Shown: one piece after another, positions 45,493 through 54,054 of the stretch | Layout of the letters: the number at the start of each line of letters is the position of its first letter | Position numbering within the stretch: the stretch's first letter is position 1 | Source of the DNA: Gordonia sediminis | GTDB taxonomy: Bacteria; Actinomycetota; Actinomycetes; Mycobacteriales; Mycobacteriaceae | NCBI GenBank assembly: GCA_004193205.1 | Contig: RZUM01000001.1 | Location: forward strand, 874,424 to 938,423 | Length of the DNA stretch: 64,000 bases | Reading direction: 5' to 3' | Notes under the pieces: model-generated | What the model was told of the DNA's origin: nothing | What the model saw: the letters and a program-made list of their open reading frames with translations, nothing else | The model's database searches: none | Program-made: the position numbers and the translations under genes

Positions 45493-45705
45493 TCACCCTC
45501 GCGTGACACGGGCGCCGTGGCCGGCGAACGCGACCTCGTCACCGGGCATCAGCTGCCGGCCCCGCCGGGTCTCCACATCTCCGTTCACCCGCACCAGGCC
45601 CTCGGCGATCACCTCTTTGGCCTCGGCCCCGGAGTCGATCAGGTTGGCGAGCTTGAGGAATTGGCCCAGTCGGATCGAGTCGTCGCGAATCGGTACATCG
45701 TCCAC
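45493..45705 (-). CDS. S4-domain RNA-binding protein (YaaA/YbcJ-like)
   Basis: A 70-residue protein that is essentially one S4 domain: IRLGQFLKLANLIDSGAEAK, EVIAEGLVRVNGDVETRRGR and LMPGDEVAF. This fold binds structured RNA such as rRNA or tRNA. Small stand-alone S4 proteins are common, and several act in ribosome quality or assembly. The start is GTG 45705. It is divergent from lysX with 56 bp between the starts. Confidence 0.87.
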   Translation of the reverse strand: MDDVPIRDDSIRLGQFLKLANLIDSGAEAKEVIAEGLVRVNGDVETRRGRQLMPGDEVAFAGHGARVTRG

Positions 45706-45748
45706 GTCATCATCTTGCCCAAGCGCGGCCGAGGACGCGACCTCCGAC

Positions 45749-45754
45749 TACCGT
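45749..45754 (+). promoter_or_regulatory. Candidate -10 hexamer for a leaderless lysX transcript
   Basis: TACCGT ends 7 nt before the lysX ATG at 45762, and no Shine-Dalgarno sequence lies between them. Confidence 0.35.
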
Positions 45755-45761
45755 CTGAATC

Positions 45762-48700
45762 ATGGCTGCGCAAGCGTCCGACCTCGTACCAACTGTCATC
45801 GACGATGACCTCGGTACCCTGCGCCCGCCCAGCGACCGGTCGTCGGCGCAGCGGCGCTCCCGCGATCTGATCGATCGCATCCGCACACCCCGCGGCTTCG
45901 GCCGCAACGCGCCACGGATCGCCGGCACCGTCGTCGGTGTGCTGGCAGCGATCTCGCTGCTGTCGAGTCTGTTCCCGTGGTTGCGATATCTGATTCGCGT
46001 ACCGCGCGACTACGTGGACACCTTCATCATCACCCTGCCGGACACGAGTTTCGCGTGGGCGTTCGTTCTCGCGCTCCTCGCCTTCGCGTTGTCCGCGCGC
46101 AAACGGATCGCGTGGTGGATCTGCGTCGTCTACCTCGTGCTGTACATCGCCGGCAACGCGCTGTACCTGGTGCCGGCGTTCGCGGACACACTCGAGGTGA
46201 CCGAGACCGACAGGATCAACCTGATCCTCGGCATCGCCGTCGACGTTGCGGCCCTCGCGTTCCTGATCGCGACCTACCGGCAGTTCTACACGCGGGTACG
46301 TCGGGGGGCGCTGCCCGCCGCCCTCGGAGTGCTCGTGACGGGTCTCGTGCTGGGCACACTGCTGGGCTGGGGATTGGTGTGGCTGTTCCCGCACACGCTG
46401 ACCCGGGCCGACCGACTGCCGTATGCGTTCAACCGGGTCGTCGCGTTCGGTTCGGTCGACCAGGATGCCGCATTCGGCGGTCGCCACAGCTACGCGGTCG
46501 TCAACGGGTTGCTCGGACTGTTCGGTGCGGTCGCCCTCATCGCCGCGGCGGTCGTGTTGTTCCGGTCGGTGCGACTGAGATCCTTGATCACCGCCGACGA
46601 CGAGAGACTCATCCGCGCCCTGACAACGTGCTTCGGCGACGACGACTCGCTCGCCTACTTCTCCACGCGCCGCGACAAGGCCGTGGTCTTCTCCCCGGAC
46701 GGTCGTGCCGCGGTGACGTACCGGGTCGAACTCGGTGTCGGCATCGCGGGTGGCGACCCCATCGGCGATCCGAAGTCCTGGGGTGACGCGATCGTCGAGT
46801 TCCTCGCCCTCTGCGATCGGTACGGCTGGCACCCGGCAGCCATGGGCTCGAGCGCCCTCGGCGCGGCGGCCTACGACTTGGCCGGATTCGGATCGCTGGC
46901 CATCGGCGACGAGGCGATCCTGTACACCCGCGACTACAGCATCAACGGACCCGCGATGAAGGGTGTCCGGCAGGCGGTCACCCGCACGAAGCGGGCCGGC
47001 ATCTCCGTCCGCATCCGGCGGCACGGCGAGTTGTCGGATGCGGAGATGGCCGAGGTGATCGCCCGGTCGGACGCGTGGCGCGACACCGACGAGGAACGCG
47101 GCTTCGCCATGGCACTGGGCCGGCTGGGCGACCCGGCCGACGGGAACTGCCTGCTGGTGGAGGCGGTGGAGGCGGAGGGAACCGCCGCCGAGAAGGTCGT
47201 CGGGATGCTGTCCTTCGTGCCGTGGGGCCGCACGGGGGTGTCGCTGGATCTGATGCGCCGTGACCGCGGATCGGTGAACGGCGTCGTCGAGACGATGGTG
47301 ACCGAACTGGTCCGGAACTCCGAACAGCACGGCATCACCGAGATCTCACTGAACTTCGCGACCTTCCGCGCGTTCTTCGAACACGGCGCCGAGATCGGCG
47401 CGGGCCCGGTGATGCGCGCGACCTACTCGGTGCTCATGTTCGGTTCGCGGTTTTTCCAGATGGAGTCGCTGTACAAGTCCAATGCGAAGTATCGGCCGGA
47501 CTGGCAGCCGCGCTATCTGTGTTACGAGGACAGCCGGATGTTGCCGCGGGTCGCCCTGGCCGGGATCGTGACCGAGGGCTTCGTCCGGCTGCCCCAGTTC
47601 GGCCGGGCCCGCCATTACACGCGGGGTGCGTCGTCGATCCCGCCGGGGGTCGACGTGGACATCCTCGTCGCCGACCTCGAGGCGGAGTCCGGCCGGGAGG
47701 GCGCGGAGGTGTCCCGGCCCGAACAGGTCCGGGTGCGGGTCGCCAAGATGGAACGGCTCGTCGCCGACGGCATCGACCCCTACCCGCCGGCCCGCCCACC
47801 CACGCACACCATCGCGGCCGCCGCGGCGGCCCCCGCCGGCACGGTGGTCCGGATCGCGGGGCGGGTGACGCGCCTGCGTGATTTCGGCAAGGTCGCCTTC
47901 GCGGCGGTACACGACTGGTCCGGGGAGATCCAGGTACTCGTGGAGGCGTCCCGGATCGACCCGGATGCACCGGATTTCGCGTGCTGCACCGACCTCGGGG
48001 ATCTGATCGAGGTGTCCGGGGAGATCGGCCACAGCCGGACCGGGGAGTTGTCGGTGCTCGCGACGTCGTGGCGGATGCTCGGCAAGTGTCTGCGGCCGTT
48101 GCCGGACAAGTGGAGCGGGCTGAGCGACCCGGAGGCGTGTGTGCGCCAGCGCTACGTCGACCTCGCCATCAACGCCCGGAGTCGGGAGCTGCTCGCGACC
48201 CGCAGCCTGGTGGTGAAATCGTTGCGCGATTTCATGTCCGGCCGGGGGTTCCTGGAGGTGGAGACGCCGATCCTGCAGCAGATCCACGGCGGTGCGAATG
48301 CCACGCCGTTCCAGACGCACATCAATGCCTATGACCTCGACCTCTACCTGCGTATCGCGCCGGAGCTCTACCTCAAGCGACTCTGCGTCGGCGGTGTGGA
48401 GAAGGTCTTCGAAATCGGCCGCAACTTCCGCAACGAGGGTGTCGACTTCAGCCACAACCCGGAGTTCACCAGCCTCGAGGCCTATGCGGCGCACGGCGAC
48501 TACCGCAGCATGCTCGACCTGACCCGCGAGATGATCCAGAACGCGGCCGTCGCGGCGCACGGCGAGCCGGTGATCTTCCGCACCGAACCCGACGGCAGCA
48601 CCGAACGCATCGACATCTCCGGGCCCTGGCCGATCCGGTCGGTGCACGAAGTGGTGTCGGAAGGGGCGGGCGAGGAGATCACCCCCGCGACCCCGGTGGA

Positions 48701-49172
48701 GGCGCTGCGCGCGATCTGCGATCGTCTCGGCATCGCTTACCGGCCGGACTGGGACGCGGGACACGTCGTGCTCGAACTCTACGAACACCTCGGTGAGGAT
48801 AGGACCACCTTCCCCACGTTCTACATCGACTTCCCGACCTCCACGTCCCCGCTGACCCGGGCGCATCGCTCCGTCGCCGGGGTGGCCGAACGGTGGGACC
48901 TCGTCGCGTGGGGAGTCGAACTCGGCACCGCCTACACCGAACTCACCGACCCGGTCGAGCAACGCAAACGCCTGACCGCCCAGTCGATGCTCGCCGCCGG
49001 CGGCGACCCCGAGGCGATGGAACTCGACGAGGACTTCCTGCAGGCCCTCGAATACGCGATGCCGCCGACCGGCGGACTCGGCGTCGGCGTGGACCGCATC
49101 GTCATGCTGATCACCGGCCAGTCGATCCGGGAATCGCTGGCGTTCCCGCTGGTGAAACCACAGGAGAGATGA
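45762..49172 (+). CDS. lysX: Bifunctional lysyl-tRNA synthetase / phosphatidylglycerol lysyltransferase LysX
   Basis: A 1136-residue two-domain protein. The N-terminal half has about six or seven membrane helices (residues 50-270) followed by an MprF-like DUF2156 lysyl-transfer domain (~290-600). The C-terminal half is a class II lysyl-tRNA synthetase: OB-fold from ~690 ([19 protein letters not shown]), motif 2 ([20 protein letters not shown]) and motif 3 ([12 protein letters not shown]). It charges tRNA and transfers lysine to phosphatidylglycerol, making lysyl-PG that protects the membrane from cationic peptides. This fusion is typical of mycobacteria and relatives. Confidence 0.95.
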   Translation: MAAQASDLVPTVIDDDLGTLRPPSDRSSAQRRSRDLIDRIRTPRGFGRNAPRIAGTVVGVLAAISLLSSLFPWLRYLIRVPRDYVDTFIITLPDTSFAWAFVLALLAFALSARKRIAWWICVVYLVLYIAGNALYLVPAFADTLEVTETDRINLILGIAVDVAALAFLIATYRQFYTRVRRGALPAALGVLVTGLVLGTLLGWGLVWLFPHTLTRADRLPYAFNRVVAFGSVDQDAAFGGRHSYAVVNGLLGLFGAVALIAAAVVLFRSVRLRSLITADDERLIRALTTCFGDDDSLAYFSTRRDKAVVFSPDGRAAVTYRVELGVGIAGGDPIGDPKSWGDAIVEFLALCDRYGWHPAAMGSSALGAAAYDLAGFGSLAIGDEAILYTRDYSINGPAMKGVRQAVTRTKRAGISVRIRRHGELSDAEMAEVIARSDAWRDTDEERGFAMALGRLGDPADGNCLLVEAVEAEGTAAEKVVGMLSFVPWGRTGVSLDLMRRDRGSVNGVVETMVTELVRNSEQHGITEISLNFATFRAFFEHGAEIGAGPVMRATYSVLMFGSRFFQMESLYKSNAKYRPDWQPRYLCYEDSRMLPRVALAGIVTEGFVRLPQFGRARHYTRGASSIPPGVDVDILVADLEAESGREGAEVSRPEQVRVRVAKMERLVADGIDPYPPARPPTHTIAAAAAAPAGTVVRIAGRVTRLRDFGKVAFAAVHDWSGEIQVLVEASRIDPDAPDFACCTDLGDLIEVSGEIGHSRTGELSVLATSWRMLGKCLRPLPDKWSGLSDPEACVRQRYVDLAINARSRELLATRSLVVKSLRDFMSGRGFLEVETPILQQIHGGANATPFQTHINAYDLDLYLRIAPELYLKRLCVGGVEKVFEIGRNFRNEGVDFSHNPEFTSLEAYAAHGDYRSMLDLTREMIQNAAVAAHGEPVIFRTEPDGSTERIDISGPWPIRSVHEVVSEGAGEEITPATPVEALRAICDRLGIAYRPDWDAGHVVLELYEHLGEDRTTFPTFYIDFPTSTSPLTRAHRSVAGVAERWDLVAWGVELGTAYTELTDPVEQRKRLTAQSMLAAGGDPEAMELDEDFLQALEYAMPPTGGLGVGVDRIVMLITGQSIRESLAFPLVKPQER

Positions 49173-50086
49173 TGCGGGCAGGCCGTGAACCGCCGGGACG
49201 GATCGTCGAGGTCGACGGTCTGCGGCTGCACGTCGTCGAGGACGGTGCCGGACCGCCGCTGGTTCTGCTCGCCGCCCTCGGCAGCAACTGGTTCGACCTC
49301 GATCCGCTGGTGGCGCGGCTGCGCGGGTCGTGGCGCGTCATCCGCTACGACCGACCCGGCTACGGGTTCTCGGAGCGGCCCGGACGGGCGTTCATCCCGA
49401 CGCTCGACGCGGAGGTCGAACGAATCCGTGCGGTGATCGACGAACTCGGCGTTGCCGGTCGAGTCACCGTGGCGGCGCATTCGATGGCGTCGCTCTACGC
49501 CGAGGCCTTCGCACGGCGTTACCCGGACCGGATCGCGGGTGTCGTCATGCTTGACGGCTCCTATGTGATGTTGCCGTGGCGCATCGTGCCCACGACCTTC
49601 CGCGTCGGCAATGCCAATCGGCTGATCGCGGCCGCCGAGACGTTCACCGGGCGGCTCGGTGTCCACCGGTGGGGCGGAGCGTCAGTCCGGGCCCGAGTGC
49701 TGCCCGGACCGCCGGAGGGGTTCGACGACGACCAACGTCGATGGGCGGCGACGATCTTCGGGCAACCCTCGATGATGCTGGCGACGCTCGTGGAGAACGC
49801 CGCCTTCCCGGCGATGAACGCCGACCTCCGCGCGCTTCGTGCCACCTACCCGATGCCGTCGGCGCCGTGCGTGGTGGTGGCCGCCGTGTCGGGACCACGG
49901 CTGTGGCGCGGGTTCTGGCTGTGGAAACAGAGCCGGTACGCCCAGATGTTGGGGGCACGGCTCGAGGTCGTGGTACCGGCCCGGCATTTCCTCGTGTTGG
50001 ACCGACCCGACGCGGTGGCGCGGGTGATCGACGAACTGCACCCGCCGTTGCGGCCGCACACCGCGTCGGACCACCGACGCGGATAG
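49172..50086 (+). CDS. Alpha/beta hydrolase family protein
   Basis: A 304-residue alpha/beta hydrolase-fold protein coupled to lysX: its ATG shares one base with the lysX stop (TGATG) and CAGGAGAG lies just upstream. ATG 49169 is an alternative. [14 protein letters not shown] is the conserved strand-loop after the oxyanion region. The nucleophile elbow reads VAAHSMAS (A-H-S-M-A) instead of the usual G-x-S-x-G, and the likely histidine is in PARHFLVLD. The altered elbow makes activity uncertain. Tight linkage to lysX suggests a role near aminoacyl-phospholipids, such as hydrolysis of lysyl-PG, but this is speculation. Confidence 0.75.
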   Translation: MRAGREPPGRIVEVDGLRLHVVEDGAGPPLVLLAALGSNWFDLDPLVARLRGSWRVIRYDRPGYGFSERPGRAFIPTLDAEVERIRAVIDELGVAGRVTVAAHSMASLYAEAFARRYPDRIAGVVMLDGSYVMLPWRIVPTTFRVGNANRLIAAAETFTGRLGVHRWGGASVRARVLPGPPEGFDDDQRRWAATIFGQPSMMLATLVENAAFPAMNADLRALRATYPMPSAPCVVVAAVSGPRLWRGFWLWKQSRYAQMLGARLEVVVPARHFLVLDRPDAVARVIDELHPPLRPHTASDHRRG

Positions 50087-50122
50087 GTGTGCCGCCGGGT
50101 CACACCTAGATCGGTGCCCGCC

Positions 50123-50128
50123 TAGACT
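50123..50128 (+). promoter_or_regulatory. Candidate -10 hexamer for a leaderless rraA-like transcript
   Basis: TAGACT ends 7 nt before the ATG at 50136 with no ribosome site between them. Confidence 0.4.
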
Positions 50129-50135
50129 GGTCGGT

Positions 50136-50669
50136 ATGACCGAGTTGACCTTCACCCCGACCGCCGACCTCGTCGACGAGATCGGTGATCTCGTGCGCAG
50201 CTGCGACACACAGTTCATCCAGTACGGCGGACACCGCGAGTTCGCGGGTCGGGTCACCACGGTCAAGTGCTTCCAGGACAACGCGCTGCTCAAGTCGATC
50301 CTCGGCGAGTCCAACCCGGGCGGCGTGCTGGTGGTCGACGGCGCGGAGTCGGTGCACACCGCTCTTGTCGGCGACCTCATCGCCGAACTGGGCCGCGCCA
50401 ACGGGTGGGTCGGGATCATCGTGAACGGCGCCATCCGCGACTCGGCCGTGATCGGCGGCATGGAGATCGGTGTAAAGGCTCTCGGCACCAACCCGCGCAA
50501 GTCCACCAAGACCGGTGTCGGCGACCGCGACATCCCCCTGACCATCGGCGGCGAGACGTTCCATCCGGGCGACATCGTCTACTCCGATGACGACGGCATC
50601 GTCATCGTCACGCCCGACAGTGACAACGAGAGCCAGAACGCCGACGAGAGCCAGACCACCGAGAACTGA
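50136..50669 (+). CDS. rraA: RraA family protein (putative 4-hydroxy-4-methyl-2-oxoglutarate aldolase)
   Basis: A 177-residue RraA/HMG-aldolase-fold protein. [20 protein letters not shown] and [22 protein letters not shown] contain the conserved R101-D102 that bind metal and pyruvate in the aldolase members. Some family proteins bind RNase E, others cleave 4-hydroxy-4-methyl-2-oxoglutarate or decarboxylate oxaloacetate; actinobacterial copies are usually annotated as both. The C-terminal ~17 residues form an acidic, Gln/Asn-rich tail beyond the usual length. A -10-like TAGACT suggests a leaderless message. Confidence 0.88.
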   Translation: MTELTFTPTADLVDEIGDLVRSCDTQFIQYGGHREFAGRVTTVKCFQDNALLKSILGESNPGGVLVVDGAESVHTALVGDLIAELGRANGWVGIIVNGAIRDSAVIGGMEIGVKALGTNPRKSTKTGVGDRDIPLTIGGETFHPGDIVYSDDDGIVIVTPDSDNESQNADESQTTEN

Positions 50670-50682
50670 GGACGGCCGCATC

Positions 50683-52236
50683 ATGCCGAAGCCCACACCC
50701 GACTATTTCCGGCGGCTGGCCCCGCTGGTCGCGATCGATGCCGCGCAGGACCGCCCCACCCGGTCGGTGCTCGAGGCGTTCAGCGGCGTCGAGATGGCGA
50801 CCATACCGGTCGGCACCGCCGAGGACCTCGAGACCGCGGTGGCGCGTGCGCGCGCCGCGCAGGAGGGGTGGGCGCAGCGGACACCGGCGCAGCGCGCCGA
50901 GGTGCTCGACCGGTTCTCCCGGCTGGTGCACTCCCATGCCGCCGAGCTGATGGACATCGCGCAGGCGGAGACCGGCAAGGCGCGGATCTACGCACAGGAA
51001 GAGGTCATCGACGTCGCGCTCACCGCCCGCTACTACGCGAAGAAGAGCGCCGAGTTCCTGGCCGAGCAGAAGGTCAAGGGGATGCTGCCGGGGGCGACCA
51101 GCGTTCGCGTGCGGTACCTGCCCAAGGGTGTCGTCGGTGTCATCAGCCCGTGGAATTACCCGCTCACCCTCGCCGTCTCCGACGCCGTCGCGGCGCTGGT
51201 GGCCGGCAACGGCGTCGTCATCAAGCCGGACAGCCAGACGCCGTACTGTGCGCTGGCCCTGGCCGAACTGCTCTACGAGGCGGGCCTGCCCCGGGAACTG
51301 TTCGCGGTCGTGCCCGGACCGGGCAGCGTCGTCGGGCAGGCGATCGTGGACACCACCGACTACGTGATGTTCACCGGGTCGACGGCGACCGGTGCGGCGC
51401 TCGCGCAACAGGCGGGCCGTCGGCTCATCGGCTTCTCCGCCGAACTCGGCGGCAAGAACCCGATGATCGTGACCGCCGGCGCCGACATCGACCGCGCCGT
51501 CGAGGGAGCCGCGCGGGCCTGCTTCTCCAACTCGGGTCAGTTGTGTATCTCCATCGAGCGGCTCTACGTGGACAAGGTCATCGCCGACGAGTTCACCTCC
51601 CGATTCGCCGCGCACGTCTCCGCGATGAAACTTGACGCCACCTACGACTTCAGTGCCGACATGGGGTCGCTGGCGTCCGCCGCGCAGATCGACTCCACCG
51701 AGTCCCACGTCCAGGATGCGGTCGCCAAGGGGGCGAAGCTCCTCGCGGGTGGTCGGCGGCGCGCCGACCTGGGCCCGTACTTCTACGAGCCGACGGTGCT
51801 CACCGATGTCACCGACGAGATGGCCTGTCATGCCGAGGAGACCTTCGGCCCCGTGGTCTCGATCTACCCGGTCGACTCCACCGACGAGGCGGTCAAACTG
51901 GCGAACCAGACGCACTACGGCCTCAACGCCAGTGTGTTCGCCGGCAGCAGCGCCGAGGCCCACGCGATCGCCGACCGGCTCCGGGCCGGCACGGTGAACA
52001 TCAACGAGGGGTACGCGTCGGCCTGGGCATCGACCGCGGCACCCATGGGCGGGATGGGGCTTTCCGGCGTCGGCCGCCGCCACGGCGAGGAGGGTCTGCT
52101 CAAGTACACCGAGCCGCAGACGATCGCCGAGCAGCGTTTCCTCGGTATCGACCGTGCGCCCGGTATCCCGAAGGGTGTCTACCGGGCCGTCACCCCGTAT
52201 GCGATGCGTGCGATGAAGTACCTGCCGGGTCGCTGA
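50683..52236 (+). CDS. Succinate-semialdehyde dehydrogenase type aldehyde dehydrogenase (GabD2-like)
   Basis: A 517-residue NAD(P)-dependent aldehyde dehydrogenase. VISPWNYPLTLAVSDAVAAL is the cofactor-fold signature, E254 in FSAELGGKNP is the general base, and C288 in SNSGQLCIS is the nucleophile. It resembles mycobacterial GabD2, which oxidises succinic semialdehyde to succinate. The start at 50683 lies 13 nt after rraA; the frame extends upstream into rraA without support. Residues before ~60 are longer than in E. coli GabD, as in GabD2. Confidence 0.88.
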   Translation: MPKPTPDYFRRLAPLVAIDAAQDRPTRSVLEAFSGVEMATIPVGTAEDLETAVARARAAQEGWAQRTPAQRAEVLDRFSRLVHSHAAELMDIAQAETGKARIYAQEEVIDVALTARYYAKKSAEFLAEQKVKGMLPGATSVRVRYLPKGVVGVISPWNYPLTLAVSDAVAALVAGNGVVIKPDSQTPYCALALAELLYEAGLPRELFAVVPGPGSVVGQAIVDTTDYVMFTGSTATGAALAQQAGRRLIGFSAELGGKNPMIVTAGADIDRAVEGAARACFSNSGQLCISIERLYVDKVIADEFTSRFAAHVSAMKLDATYDFSADMGSLASAAQIDSTESHVQDAVAKGAKLLAGGRRRADLGPYFYEPTVLTDVTDEMACHAEETFGPVVSIYPVDSTDEAVKLANQTHYGLNASVFAGSSAEAHAIADRLRAGTVNINEGYASAWASTAAPMGGMGLSGVGRRHGEEGLLKYTEPQTIAEQRFLGIDRAPGIPKGVYRAVTPYAMRAMKYLPGR

Positions 52237-52296
52237 GACGGGCCGCGACAGAAGACTCAGACGGGCTGAAACGGGTGGTGAGGCGCTTCCCTGCGC

Positions 52297-52302
52297 TACG
52301 GT
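52297..52302 (+). promoter_or_regulatory. Candidate -10 hexamer for a leaderless short upstream frame
   Basis: TACGGT ends 6 nt before ATG 52309, the usual spacing for leaderless starts in Actinobacteria. Confidence 0.35.
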
Positions 52303-52308
52303 GACGGC

Positions 52309-52392
52309 ATGTCGGCTCAGCGTGGTCCGGTGACGACCCGTATGGCAGCTCTCGTGGTCGCCGATCGCGTGCTGCGGGTTCGGGTGGGTTGA
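52309..52392 (+). CDS. Possible 27-residue upstream peptide before the cyclase gene
   Basis: ATG 52309 opens a 27-codon frame (MSAQRGPVTTRMAALVVADR then VLRVRVG) that stops 3 nt before the cyclase ATG. A -10-like TACGGT lies 6 nt upstream, so it may be translated from a leaderless message. Its end is positioned to couple translation into the cyclase. Such short upstream frames often control the downstream gene. No known leader peptide is recognised. Confidence 0.35.
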   Translation: MSAQRGPVTTRMAALVVADRVLRVRVG

Positions 52393-52395
52393 CCG

Positions 52396-53193
52396 ATGTG
52401 TGACGACAAGGTTGTCCGCCACGCCTACGAGGAGGCCCGGCGGTTCTCCCGGCGCGCCGCGCTGCGGATGACCGGGGGAGCGACCGCAGGCGCGCTGGGA
52501 CTCAGCGCCGCCGTCGCGGGCAGGGCAGAGGCGGCACCGAGCGGTGCCCGTGTCGTCGACCTGACCCACACGCTGACCGGGGACTTCCCACTCTGGCCGG
52601 GCAGCGCGCCCGTAGTCGCGGTACCGACCTCCGGGGTCGGGCCGGGTAACACCGGATTCGCGACGCGCTGGATGTCGTTCTCCGAGCACTCCGGTACCCA
52701 TGTCGACGCGCCCGCCCACAAGATCGGCGACGGCATCACGGTCGAGAAGATCGCACCCGCCGACCTGGTCGCACCACTGGTGGTGATCAGCATCGCCGCC
52801 CGCGCCCGCACGGATCGTCGGGCGCTGCTGACCGAACGCGACATCGCCGCCCACGAAGAGCGGCACGGGCGCATCCCGCCGCGCGCACTGGTCGCCATGC
52901 ACGCCGGATGGCAGCCCCGGACCGGCGGACCACACGCGGCCGGGTTCGATCCCGCGGCGGTCGAGATGCTGGTCGGTGAACGCGGCATCGTCGCGATCGG
53001 CACCGACACCCTCAGCATCGACAGGTTCGACGATGTCGGCGCGCACACCGCGATCCTCGGTGCCGGACGTTATGCGGTCGAGGCGATGGCGAATCTGGCC
53101 GAGGTTCCCGTCACGGGAGCGACCGTGATGGTCGGGGCCCCGAAATTCGCGGGTGGCACCGGTGGACCGGCGCGCGTTCTCGCCCTCATCTGA
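52396..53193 (+). CDS. Tat-exported cyclase family protein (kynurenine-formamidase-like fold)
   Basis: A 265-residue hydrolase with an N-terminal export signal: FSRRAALRMTGGATAGALGL, a twin-arginine-like motif followed by a hydrophobic run and a probable cut after GRAEAAP. The core has SEHSGTHVDAPAH (H98, H102, D104, H108), the metal-binding HxGTHxDxPxH motif of the cyclase / KynB family. Substrate is unknown; family members hydrolyse formylkynurenine, isatin or polyketide rings. An exported member is less usual. It lies 3 nt after a short upstream frame. Confidence 0.83.
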   Translation: MCDDKVVRHAYEEARRFSRRAALRMTGGATAGALGLSAAVAGRAEAAPSGARVVDLTHTLTGDFPLWPGSAPVVAVPTSGVGPGNTGFATRWMSFSEHSGTHVDAPAHKIGDGITVEKIAPADLVAPLVVISIAARARTDRRALLTERDIAAHEERHGRIPPRALVAMHAGWQPRTGGPHAAGFDPAAVEMLVGERGIVAIGTDTLSIDRFDDVGAHTAILGAGRYAVEAMANLAEVPVTGATVMVGAPKFAGGTGGPARVLALI

Positions 53194-53268
53194 GGGTGAA
53201 CGGGCCGACCCACACCGCATCGAGTTCCTCCGGAGCTGAACCCGGCGGCCCTCAGACCGGCGCAGCGC

Positions 53269-53835
53269 TCAGTGCGACGCCCAGCCGTTCTCCGAACTCG
53301 CCTGGGCCCACTCGCGATCCCAGAGCAGATCGTGTCGTCGGGTGACGCTCTGACCGAGCATGGCAACCGCCGTGGCGAGCAGGCCGATGGCGGCGCCCCA
53401 GCCCAGCAAGGCGACCATCACGGCGCTGAGGACGCGTTCGAAGGGGCCGGGCGGGACCGGCACGACGGTGCCGTTCGGGCCGGTCCAGATCGTCGTCGTG
53501 CTACCGGCGTCGGTGCCGCGCGGGACGAGGGTGGTGTTGGTGCGTGGGACACCGTCGCGCACCCACTTCACCGTCGCACTGGCATCCATGGCGGTCGGGT
53601 CGGCGGCGGCGACGGATTCGATGGTGGCAGTGACAGGTGTCGCCTGCGAGGCGCGCTCGGTTACCGACGAGTAGGTCGCGGCGCCGGCTATCCAGAACAG
53701 CGGCACCAACGTCAGTGCGATGACCATGGAGATGAGAAGCGCCGCCGATACGAGCCGATCTCCTCGTCGCATGAGAGGATTCGACGACCACGGGGCAGGC
53801 GGGCCGATTCTCCTCGGTGTGTGCGGCGATGACAT
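53269..53835 (-). CDS. Rv1733c-like membrane protein
   Basis: A 188-residue protein with the Rv1733c layout: a short N-terminus with SNPLMRRGDRL, a first helix (~28-52), an outside loop of ~80 residues (TPVTATIESV, KWVRDGVPRTNTT), and a second helix (~130-158) ending in a short cytoplasmic tail. Rv1733c of M. tuberculosis belongs to the dormancy regulon, but its biochemical role is unknown. It converges with the cyclase gene. Confidence 0.7.
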   Translation of the reverse strand: MSSPHTPRRIGPPAPWSSNPLMRRGDRLVSAALLISMVIALTLVPLFWIAGAATYSSVTERASQATPVTATIESVAAADPTAMDASATVKWVRDGVPRTNTTLVPRGTDAGSTTTIWTGPNGTVVPVPPGPFERVLSAVMVALLGWGAAIGLLATAVAMLGQSVTRRHDLLWDREWAQASSENGWASH

Positions 53836-54054
53836 GGGATCCTCACGATCGCGGCTATTGTTTCACTTCCAGAATTACTCCTTGTTACCAAATGCGCCAC
53901 CGGCGAAGGTCCTCATCTGCCTCTTTGTGAGCGATATGACAGCCGCACCCGGGCTCACAGAGTTCTCCCAGCCACCGTCCAGCCCTGCCGGAGACCCGCG
54001 TCGCATCGTGTAGACATCGATGTCCGACGGCCGGGCATCCGACAGGAGAACCCG

